Part shown: positions 1-6,412 of the stretch, in pieces
Layout of the letters: each line of letters starts with the position of its first letter
How positions within the stretch are numbered: position 1 is the first letter of the stretch
Source of the DNA: an uncultured Eubacteriales bacterium
GTDB lineage: Bacteria > Bacillota > Clostridia > Monoglobales > UMGS1388
NCBI GenBank assembly: GCA_900551345.1
Contig: URVP01000044.1
Location: 1 to 9,752, forward strand
Direction of reading: 5' to 3'
DNA length: 9,752 bases
The notes under the pieces: model-generated
Told to the model about the DNA's origin: nothing
What the model saw: only the letters and a program-made list of their open reading frames with translations
Databases searched by the model: none
Program-made: the position numbers and the translations under genes

Positions 1-60
1 TAATTATATTTTTTAACTATTCCAAAGAAGATTAAATTATTACGAAACCCGGATTATAAA

Positions 61-987
61 TTATATGGCGCCGCCCATAACAGCCGCCATAACGGCTTTT
101 TGAGCGTGAAGACGGTTTTCCGCCTCATCGAAAATTACCGAACAGGGAGAATCTATAATGTCTTCGGTTACTTCATATCCTCTGTATGCCGGCAGACAGT
201 GCAGGAAAATTGCATCATCTTTGGCATTGCTCCAAAGCTCTTTATTTATCTGATAGGGCATAAATATCTTAAGACGCTCTGCCTTTTCCTCCTCCTGCCC
301 CATACTTACCCATGTATCCGCATATACCACATCTGCGTCCTTGATGGCACGCACAGGGTCATTGCTTATATCTATCTTGCTGCCGTATTTTGAAGCAGTT
401 TTAAGCGCACCTTCAGTAATCTCCTTATTACTTTCATAACCCTTTGGAGTTGCAATGGAAAAGTCTACGCCTGCAAGAGCACACACTTCCATAAGGGAAT
501 TTGCCATATTATTGCCGTCACCTATATATGCAAGCTTTATACCCTCCAGGGTGCCTTTATGCTCATAAATCGTGAACAGGTCAGCAAGCACCTGACAGGG
601 ATGATGGTCATCGGTAAGACCGTTTATAACGGGTATCTGTCCGTATTTTGCAAGGTCTTCAACATCTGACTGTTTAAAGGTTCTTATCATAATTCCGTCA
701 ATAAATCTGGAAAGGACATTTGCAGTATCATATATGGACTCACCTCTGCCCAGCTGAATGTCATTGCTGCTTAAAAACAATGCCTGACCGCCCAGCTGAT
801 ACATACCTGTTTCAAAGGAAACTCTCGTTCTTGTGGAGGACTTTGAAAAAATCATACCCAAAGTTTTTCCTTTAAGTATGTGATGCTCGATACCTTGTTT
901 TTGCTCCTTTTTAAGCCTTTCGGTAAGCTTCATGAGTGCATCAAATTCATCACGGGTTAAATCGCTTATTTTAAGTAAATGTTTCAT
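61..987 (-). CDS. argF: Ornithine carbamoyltransferase (anabolic type)
   Basis: Transfers the carbamoyl group of carbamoyl phosphate to ornithine to give citrulline in cytoplasmic arginine synthesis. The 308-residue length is full for the family. Visible signatures are the carbamoyl-phosphate loop STRTR at residues 51-55, HPCQ at 129-132, the ornithine-side D224 with SMG at 228-230, and the catalytic HCLPAYRG beginning at H263. The start ATG is preceded by a strong ribosome binding site (GAGGAGG, minus strand, about 993-1000). It stands alone, with no other arginine gene in the window, and is divergent from spoIIE. A near-consensus promoter and an ARG-box-like operator lie upstream, so repression by an ArgR/AhrC-type regulator is likely. 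Biosynthetic rather than catabolic use (arcB) is inferred from that operator and the absence of arc genes. No clear intrinsic terminator is visible in the 60 nt beyond the stop. Confidence 0.96.
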   Translation of the reverse strand: MKHLLKISDLTRDEFDALMKLTERLKKEQKQGIEHHILKGKTLGMIFSKSSTRTRVSFETGMYQLGGQALFLSSNDIQLGRGESIYDTANVLSRFIDGIMIRTFKQSDVEDLAKYGQIPVINGLTDDHHPCQVLADLFTIYEHKGTLEGIKLAYIGDGNNMANSLMEVCALAGVDFSIATPKGYESNKEITEGALKTASKYGSKIDISNDPVRAIKDADVVYADTWVSMGQEEEKAERLKIFMPYQINKELWSNAKDDAIFLHCLPAYRGYEVTEDIIDSPCSVIFDEAENRLHAQKAVMAAVMGGAI

Positions 988-1018
988 TTAAACACCCTCC
1001 TCATTATATATATGAAGA

Positions 1019-1047
1019 ATTATACACCATTTTGCATATTTATGCAA
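1019..1047 (-). promoter_or_regulatory. argF sigma-A-type promoter
   Basis: On the minus strand a -35 TTGCAT (1042-1047) is followed after exactly 17 nt by a perfect -10 TATAAT (1019-1024). The predicted start falls about 20-25 nt before the argF ribosome binding site. The sequence match is seen directly; use as a promoter is inferred. Confidence 0.8.
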
Positions 1048-1048
1048 T
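1031..1048. promoter_or_regulatory. ARG-box-like operator (ArgR/AhrC site) over the argF -35
   Basis: The 18-nt TTTGCATATTTATGCAAT is an imperfect palindrome with arms TTGCAT/ATGCAA. Read on the argF strand it fits the ARG-box pattern WNTGAATWWWWATTCANW at every fixed position except two symmetric ones (A to C, T to G). It covers the whole -35 hexamer, where a bound repressor would block RNA polymerase. The match is seen; the identity of the regulator is inferred from the gene controlled. Confidence 0.6.
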
Positions 1049-1108
1049 ACACAATAAAAATAAATTTCTACGAAATATGTAGGAATTTTGTGCTTTAGCG
1101 CTGACACA

Positions 1109-1143
1109 TTTCTACAAAATAAGCGTACAGGCTGATATATAAT
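1109..1143 (+). promoter_or_regulatory. Putative Spo0A-dependent spoIIE promoter with 21-nt spacer
   Basis: A perfect -10 TATAAT (1138-1143) has no recognisable -35 at 17 nt. At a 21-nt spacing lies TTCTACA (1110-1116), whose reverse complement TGTAGAA differs by one base from the Spo0A box TGTCGAA. Bacillus subtilis spoIIE and spoIIG promoters are known for sigma-A elements with over-long spacers activated by Spo0A bound at the -35 region. A second copy, TTTCTACGAAAT (1065-1076), matches TTTCTACAAAAT (1109-1120) at 11 of 12 positions, and TGTAGGA occurs at 1078-1084. The assignment is inference from these patterns. Confidence 0.5.
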
Positions 1144-1174
1144 ACATTACAGAATTGTTACAAAAGAGATTTAT

Positions 1175-1184
1175 AAAGGGGAAG
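1175..1184 (+). promoter_or_regulatory. spoIIE ribosome binding site that fixes the start
   Basis: AAAGGGGAAG ends 9 nt before the ATG at 1194. The frame stays open upstream to a TTG at 1155, but that codon has no purine-rich site in front of it, and this binding site would then lie inside the gene. The ATG at 1194 is therefore preferred. Confidence 0.75.
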
Positions 1185-1193
1185 TATAGCAAT

Positions 1194-3518
1194 ATGCAGT
1201 TAAACACGCAGACGGAAATAAAGCAGAAATCAAACATAAGAAAAACTCTCGCAAAGGCAATTGACTGGCGATTCATATTTTTAGGCATTTTTACTGCGGC
1301 GGCATCACATACCGTCATGTTTGACAGCATAGCCCCATTCGGACTTGCCATGCTGGCGGCATGCTGTAAACGGCGCAGATGGAATATATATGTTCTTATA
1401 ATGCACATGGTAGGGTGTGTGCTTGTCTCAACCGTAGGATTTAATACCATGCCTTATATAACAGGTGGCATTATACTTTTGCTTCTGATGCGGCTGTATA
1501 AGAATATGCCCGCTCCTCTGTGTGCCGGGTTAACCCTTGCGGCAGTTCGTATACCCGTAGTTTTAATAAACGGAATAAATATATATGATACTTCCATGCT
1601 GATAGTAGAGCTTTGTCTTTGCATTATATTTGTACCGGTGCTTTCAAAATTTGTACTGCTGCTCATGAGCCGCACAACCAAAAGACATCCGGACAGCGAT
1701 GATATATTTGCTATGTTTTCAGCCATGTGTATAACGGTTATATCGGCATCGGAAGTCATGCTTCCCATGAATATTAATCTTTCCAACATTCTTTCCGGCT
1801 ATCTTATTATGATAACGGCGATTTCAGGAGGATTTGCCTTCGGAGGTGCAGCAGGCGTAATACTGGGAATAGTGTCCGGTCTTTACATATCACCCGACCC
1901 GGCAGTTATAGGTATATACGCTGTATGCGGACTTTTGTGCGGAGCGGTACGAAGACTGGGAAAATGGGGAACAATAGCAGGTTTTATCCTGGCAAATTCC
2001 TTATTTGTACTCTTTGCTCCTTTGCAGATTCCTCTTGCATTTTCCACAGCCGAACAGATAACGGCATCAATTCTGCTTTTGCTTACGGGGAAAAAAATTT
2101 TAGCGTTTTTGGAAAATACGATTATCGCCTGTTTTCCCGAACCGGCATATGCGGCAAGACTGAAAAGTACGGTAAATGACAGACTGGTTCAGGCATCGGT
2201 AGCATTGGACAAGCTGTCCGGATATATGAAAAAAATAAGTTCCTCAAAACCGGAATATCCTTCTGAGGACCTTTTTACAGTATATGACAAAGCAGCAAAC
2301 AAAGTATGCAAAAACTGTCTAATGTGTATTAAATGCTGGGAAAGAGAATACGACATTACGGCAGCAGCTCTTATGGACAGCGCTTCCATGCTTGAAGAAA
2401 TGGGCTATCTGGAAGAGGGCAGCCTTCCCTCCCATTTCAGAAACAAGTGTAAAAAACTAAAACTTTTTGTAGATGAAGTAAACAAACAATATGATAATTA
2501 TAAAATAGAACAGGTTTTAAAACGCAAGGTATCTGTCGGCGAGGATATGGCAGCCCGGCAGATAAAGGATTTTTCAAAAATTATAGAAGGTATAAACAGC
2601 CGTCTTACAAGGGAAATAAGCTTTGATACAAGTCTCGAGCAGCGTCTGGACGAAGCACTTGACAGTTTGCCCATACCGGTGTATTCATTAAGTGCCGTTA
2701 TTGACCATACGGGCAGATACGACATAAGCATAACCGTTCCTTCAAAGACGGAGACAACTCTTGAAGAGATTAAAGATACCGTTTCCCAAACCATCGGAAA
2801 AAATATGGAGGTATCATGCATCACCGAAGAACATAACAGAGCCACTGTTCATTTTACCGAAGAGGCCCCTTATAAGGTAGAATGCGGACAAGCCTCAGCA
2901 CCCAAAAGCGGACAGGAAGTATGCGGAGACAGTAAATCGGTATCCGCACTTAACGACGGCAGAGTAATGCTTGCCATTTCAGACGGAATGGGATGCGGAG
3001 AAAGTGCAGCAAGACAGTCGGACGCCGCAATAGAACTTTTGGGCAAATTTTTAGAGGCAGGCTTTGACACCCAGTCAACACTTCGTATGATCAACTCCAT
3101 ACTCCTCCTTCGTGACAACGCCGAAACATTTGCTACGGTGGACATAGCTATGATAGACAAATATACGGGAAGCTGTGAATTTATAAAAATCGGTGCGAAC
3201 TGTGCATATATTCTAAATAATCATAAAGCAAAACAGATAAATTCACGCTCTCTCCCGGCAGGAATACTTGATGATGTGGATGCAGAAAAAACCTCGGTAC
3301 ATCTGAAAGACGGCAGCGTTATTATACTGCTGTCGGACGGAATTGAAACTGCAAACGACCGATGGGTGGCACAATATATTGAGAGTTTACCGCCATGTGA
3401 CCCTCAGCAGCTTGCAGACTGCATATTAAAAGCCGCTGTTGAGCATTTCGGCGGAAGAGAAGATGATATGACCGTACTTACGGCAGGAATAAGCAAAGGA
3501 GAGATAAAATATGCATGA
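1194..3518 (+). CDS. spoIIE: Stage II sporulation protein E, PP2C-type serine phosphatase
   Basis: In sporulation SpoIIE sits at the polar septum and dephosphorylates the anti-anti-sigma factor SpoIIAA, which frees sigma F in the forespore. This 774-residue protein has the family layout: about ten hydrophobic segments over roughly residues 20-320, a charged central region, and a C-terminal PP2C phosphatase domain from about residue 565. Candidate metal-binding acids are D579 (CGDS), D597 (SDGMG), D715 (LLSDGI) and D757/D758 (EDDMTVL). A cysteine cluster, C372, C375, C378 and C381 followed by W382, lies in the central region. The protein is somewhat shorter than the roughly 827-residue Bacillus subtilis version. 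A 71-codon gene overlaps its last 8 nt and is probably co-translated; the tilS-hpt-ftsH genes often found downstream are absent. It is likely driven by Spo0A-activated sigma A (see promoter). Confidence 0.96.
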   Translation: MQLNTQTEIKQKSNIRKTLAKAIDWRFIFLGIFTAAASHTVMFDSIAPFGLAMLAACCKRRRWNIYVLIMHMVGCVLVSTVGFNTMPYITGGIILLLLMRLYKNMPAPLCAGLTLAAVRIPVVLINGINIYDTSMLIVELCLCIIFVPVLSKFVLLLMSRTTKRHPDSDDIFAMFSAMCITVISASEVMLPMNINLSNILSGYLIMITAISGGFAFGGAAGVILGIVSGLYISPDPAVIGIYAVCGLLCGAVRRLGKWGTIAGFILANSLFVLFAPLQIPLAFSTAEQITASILLLLTGKKILAFLENTIIACFPEPAYAARLKSTVNDRLVQASVALDKLSGYMKKISSSKPEYPSEDLFTVYDKAANKVCKNCLMCIKCWEREYDITAAALMDSASMLEEMGYLEEGSLPSHFRNKCKKLKLFVDEVNKQYDNYKIEQVLKRKVSVGEDMAARQIKDFSKIIEGINSRLTREISFDTSLEQRLDEALDSLPIPVYSLSAVIDHTGRYDISITVPSKTETTLEEIKDTVSQTIGKNMEVSCITEEHNRATVHFTEEAPYKVECGQASAPKSGQEVCGDSKSVSALNDGRVMLAISDGMGCGESAARQSDAAIELLGKFLEAGFDTQSTLRMINSILLLRDNAETFATVDIAMIDKYTGSCEFIKIGANCAYILNNHKAKQINSRSLPAGILDDVDAEKTSVHLKDGSVIILLSDGIETANDRWVAQYIESLPPCDPQQLADCILKAAVEHFGGREDDMTVLTAGISKGEIKYA

Positions 3519-3726
3519 TGAAAGGATTCTTCATATTGAAAGGCTTAAAAGCCGCAACTTTAAAGAGGTTATATTTATACTAAAAGATAAAGCCGACGAG
3601 GATAATATCATAACTGAAGCTTATGATATTATCAATAGATATGATAAGGGAGCTGTGCTTCCCCACACAGCTCCCACTCCCCCTAAAAAAGGGTTGCTTC
3701 GCTTTTTTAAAGCATTTTGGTTTTAA
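3511..3726 (+). CDS. Small unknown protein translationally coupled to spoIIE
   Basis: I do not recognise this 71-residue protein. Support for it being real: its ATG overlaps the spoIIE stop by 8 nt, and a strong ribosome binding site, AAAGGAGAG (3495-3503), sits 7-9 nt upstream inside the spoIIE end. The N-terminal two thirds is charged (RLKSRNF, ILKDKADED) and looks helical and soluble. A PTPPKK linker then leads to a short basic-hydrophobic tail, GLLRFFKAFWF, that could bind a membrane surface. The position suggests expression with spoIIE early in sporulation, but the function is unknown. The second half of the gene is also an array of perfect inverted repeats, so the DNA may act at transcript ends as well. 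Its stop lies only 3 nt from that of the convergent acyltransferase gene. Confidence 0.72.
   Translation: MHDERILHIERLKSRNFKEVIFILKDKADEDNIITEAYDIINRYDKGAVLPHTAPTPPKKGLLRFFKAFWF
3601..3633. repeat. Perfect 13-bp inverted repeat inside the small gene
   Basis: GATAATATCATAA (3601-3613) and TTATGATATTATC (3621-3633) are exact reverse complements separated by CTGAAGC. The A+T-rich stem-loop could form in RNA from either strand. It lies within codons for DNIITEAYDII of the small protein. No U-run follows directly on either strand, so it is not a typical intrinsic terminator alone. Confidence 0.85.
3648..3675. terminator. Perfect 10-bp G+C-rich hairpin at the convergent gene junction
   Basis: GGGAGCTGTG (3648-3657) and CACAGCTCCC (3666-3675) are exact reverse complements around an 8-nt loop. 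On the minus strand the stem is followed by the moderately U-rich TTATCATAT, so it may end transcription of the acyltransferase operon about 55 nt beyond its stop. On the plus strand it is followed by a C-rich run and then GCTTTTTTAAAGC (3701-3713) plus ATTTTGGTTTT, a weak second stem with a U-rich tail. The hairpin is certain; its role as a terminator is inferred, since no other terminator is visible between the two convergent units. Confidence 0.5.
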
Positions 3727-3729
3727 ACA

Positions 3730-5139
3730 TTAAAAACGGAAATATATAAACGGATTGTATGAACCTATTTCAAGCATTAATATACAAACTATAAATATTA
3801 TCATTACAGACAGGTCCACTGCAAAGGCACCTGTCTTTGTTTTTTCCAGTTTTCCTTTAAGCACCTTTGCCACCGGCATGGAAAAGATGATTGCAGCAAT
3901 TGAAACGATAATGTTTTTAGCCGTCAGCACCTGTGTAAATACAAAGAAGCCTAAATCACCCAAACCGTAAGCGCCGAACATTGCACCGAAAATATCGCCG
4001 AGCTGAGTCATGCTTTCAGCCCTGAACAGTGCCCATCCCAGCATAAAAGCAAAAATGGTATATAAATGTCCGAAGAATGCCGGGAGCTTTTCAATATACT
4101 TGCCTATAATATATTTTTCTATCAAAAGCAGAACTCCGTAGTATACGCCCCACAGAATAAAATTCCATGCTGCACCGTGCCACAGACCGGTAAGCATCCA
4201 CACTACCAAGATATTGAATACACGCCTTCCTGCCGAAACACGGTTGCCTCCCAGAGGAATATAGACATAATCACGGAAAAAGCTTGACAGTGACATATGC
4301 CATCTGCGCCAAAACTCGGTAACCGATTTGGAAATATATGGGTAGTTAAAGTTTTCGAGGAAATGAAGTCCCATCATTCTGCCCAGACCTATCGCCATAT
4401 CGGAATAACCCGAAAAGTCAAAATATATCTGCATGGTGTAAGCAAATATGCCTATCCATGCACCGATAACGCCGTACTCACCGGGACTGCGGGCGAGTAT
4501 GGAGTCGGTAACAACCGCCATATTATTGGCAATAAGAACCTTTTTTCCAAGACCTGCCACAAAGCGGCGTACACCGTAGGAAAAATCGTCAAGTGTTTCT
4601 TTGCGGTGTTCCAGCTCATATGCAACCGTGCTGTAACGGACAATCGGTCCGGCTATAAGCTGAGGAAAAGCCGAAAGATAAGCACCCAGGTATGTTATGT
4701 GGCGCTGTGCCCGTATATCTCCGCGATATACATCTATTACATAAGAAAGTATCTGGAATGTATAAAAAGATATACCTATGGGCAAAGGCAGATTAAGGGG
4801 AGCTATGTTTACAAAGGGGATGGTATTAAGTATCCCAATTATAAAATCTGCATACTTATACACGCCTATAAGCAAAAGATTAACCACTGTGGCAAACACA
4901 AGCGTGTTTTTGCCGGTTTTACCCTTTCGCTGTTGTCGTTCAATGCTTATGGCAGCGTTAAAGTTAAACCATATGGAAAAGAGCATAAGGAGTATGTACA
5001 GCGGCTCTCCCCATGCATAAAAAGCCAAAGAAAACAGAAGAAGCACCATGTTTCTCCGGCTGCGCTGCTTAAATGCAAAATAACATATAAAGAACAGCGG
5101 AAGAAAAACAAATATAAATACAAGATTTGAAAATACCAT
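3730..5139 (-). CDS. AlgI/DltB-like MBOAT membrane O-acyltransferase
   Basis: Members of this family carry acyl groups, usually acetyl, across the cytoplasmic membrane for modification of an exported polysaccharide or cell-wall polymer. The 469-residue protein is almost entirely membrane segments (around eleven). Family signatures are RRWHMSLSSFFRDYVYIPLGG with H281, and LTGLWHGAAWN with H321, which corresponds to the catalytic histidine region of AlgI (H322 in Pseudomonas alginate AlgI). The C-terminal NPFIYFRF resembles the FIYFxF ending common in AlgI-like proteins. The ATG at 5139 has the binding site AGGAGG, which overlaps the stop of the upstream DHHW gene (only 3 nt between coding regions). 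That partner would complete the transfer outside the membrane. The polymer acylated is unknown, because no polymer synthase lies in the window. A DltB role is less likely, as dltA, dltC and dltD are absent. Confidence 0.93.
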   Translation of the reverse strand: MVFSNLVFIFVFLPLFFICYFAFKQRSRRNMVLLLFSLAFYAWGEPLYILLMLFSIWFNFNAAISIERQQRKGKTGKNTLVFATVVNLLLIGVYKYADFIIGILNTIPFVNIAPLNLPLPIGISFYTFQILSYVIDVYRGDIRAQRHITYLGAYLSAFPQLIAGPIVRYSTVAYELEHRKETLDDFSYGVRRFVAGLGKKVLIANNMAVVTDSILARSPGEYGVIGAWIGIFAYTMQIYFDFSGYSDMAIGLGRMMGLHFLENFNYPYISKSVTEFWRRWHMSLSSFFRDYVYIPLGGNRVSAGRRVFNILVVWMLTGLWHGAAWNFILWGVYYGVLLLIEKYIIGKYIEKLPAFFGHLYTIFAFMLGWALFRAESMTQLGDIFGAMFGAYGLGDLGFFVFTQVLTAKNIIVSIAAIIFSMPVAKVLKGKLEKTKTGAFAVDLSVMIIFIVCILMLEIGSYNPFIYFRF

Positions 5140-5142
5140 CCG

Positions 5143-6408
5143 TTATCCTCCTATGTTAATTTTGGTTTTGAAGTTGCCCTGATTGTTGTCAAATAGAAGC
5201 GTATCAGAATACATTAAAAACAGAACATCGTCAATTTTATTTTCACGAATAAATTCATTATAGTCAAACTGTCCGTTTGCGTATTCATCATAACGCAAAT
5301 CCACAATATAAGTCTTGTCATAATGAGAAGCTAAACAAGGGTCAATGCAATTGCTGAACGAATCCACAAACATAAGAAGATTTCTTCCGGTATTTTTGCC
5401 GAAGTCATATTCCGCATTGCCCGTATCGGTGTGGAAATAATCCGAATAGCAGTTACCGAAAGTAGTATTTTCATACTCTCCGGCAAGATACTCCTCCTTT
5501 TTGGAGTAGTCATCAAACGGCGGATTACCGTCTATGGTCAGGTTATACTCGGGCAAATTCATATCCAAATCCCACAGCTCGTCAGTAAGCTTGTCAAAAG
5601 AAGATATTCTCGCTATTGAACCTCTGAATTTAACACCCTCAACTTGGAAAAACTGCGCTGGTCTGGGTCCGCCTATCTGAGGCGTCTGAGAAGCAATCAT
5701 ATTTATAACATCTTTATATCCCTGATATGCACCTTTAATTGACCAGTGATGGTCAGTCTTAAAAAAGTATTCTTTATACTGCTCTACAGTGTCGTATTTA
5801 AGATAATCGAATCCTATACCGTTTTCCGTAAGGAACTGACCGAAGCTTTCAAGATATTCTCCCCGCCCTTCAAGCCCCAAATTGGAACTGTCGGGAAGAG
5901 TGGATGTATCATAAACATTGCACGCATAAACATAAAGATTTACATCCTGATTACTTTCACGCAGTTTTTTGAAAAACTCTTCCGAGGTGCACATATTGGG
6001 GTACATAACATCGTCCTTAACCCTGTATGCATTAATAAGAGTGGACATATCACCCGATACAAATTTATAATCATAATCATCCTTACCTATGGGGACATAC
6101 CACTGCTCACTGCCGCCGAACAGCATGGAATACAATTTATAATCCAAAGCAAAATTTAAATTCTTATCGGCAACCAGAACCTGCTCATAAAACGGCATAC
6201 AGTTATTTGCAATGTTTTCCGCACCCGTTTTAATCGTCTCCACAAGGTTTACATATGCATTGTCATGATGCACACTCTCTTTCCAGTTTGTCAGATATGA
6301 AGTTTTAATTCCGCCCGTGCTGTATACATAAGCCCGGGATGCCAGCCAAATAAGCCCTGATATTATGATACACATAAACAGCGCCGAAATAACAATGTTT
6401 CTTTTCAT
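5143..6408 (-). CDS. DHHW family protein, AlgJ/AlgX-like acetyltransferase partner
   Basis: This 421-residue protein begins with a signal anchor (about residues 4-26, IVISALFMCIIISGLIW), so the rest should face outside. It carries the family signature DHHW at 219-222 (TDHHWSIKGAY). MFVDSFSNC follows with D349-S350, a candidate nucleophile serine placed after the Asp-His pair, as in the SGNH-like AlgJ and AlgX acetyltransferases. By that analogy D219, H221 and S350 would form the triad; this assignment is inferred. It is sandwiched between the aldo/keto reductase gene (4-nt gap) and the MBOAT gene (3-nt gap). Its binding site AAGAGGAT (6414-6422) includes the reductase stop codon, and its own last codons, ATA-GGA-GGA-TAA, contain the MBOAT binding site. 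This implies coupled synthesis of the acyl-transfer pair. Confidence 0.87.
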   Translation of the reverse strand: MKRNIVISALFMCIIISGLIWLASRAYVYSTGGIKTSYLTNWKESVHHDNAYVNLVETIKTGAENIANNCMPFYEQVLVADKNLNFALDYKLYSMLFGGSEQWYVPIGKDDYDYKFVSGDMSTLINAYRVKDDVMYPNMCTSEEFFKKLRESNQDVNLYVYACNVYDTSTLPDSSNLGLEGRGEYLESFGQFLTENGIGFDYLKYDTVEQYKEYFFKTDHHWSIKGAYQGYKDVINMIASQTPQIGGPRPAQFFQVEGVKFRGSIARISSFDKLTDELWDLDMNLPEYNLTIDGNPPFDDYSKKEEYLAGEYENTTFGNCYSDYFHTDTGNAEYDFGKNTGRNLLMFVDSFSNCIDPCLASHYDKTYIVDLRYDEYANGQFDYNEFIRENKIDDVLFLMYSDTLLFDNNQGNFKTKINIGG

Positions 6409-6412
6409 AAAA

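Noticed and set aside
1..60. Possible argF terminator downstream of the stop
   Set aside because: The stretch is A+T-rich but I could not find a stem followed by a T-run on the argF strand; any terminator may lie beyond the window.
1101..1106. CTGACA as a spoIIE -35
   Set aside because: It resembles TTGACA but lies 31 nt from the TATAAT at 1138, too far for a usable promoter, and no other -10 follows it at 16-18 nt.
1155..1193. Upstream TTG start adding 13 residues to SpoIIE
   Set aside because: There is no ribosome binding site before the TTG, whereas AAAGGGGAAG is correctly placed for ATG 1194.
4297..5130. A 277-codon open frame on the plus strand opposite the MBOAT gene
   Set aside because: It is fully antisense to a well-supported gene, its peptide is low in acidic residues with no recognisable motif, and it has no plausible ribosome binding site; it is a shadow frame.
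5746..6159. A 137-codon open frame on the plus strand opposite the DHHW gene
   Set aside because: It is antisense to the conserved DHHW coding region, has no family features and begins inside the DHHW codons; treated as a shadow.
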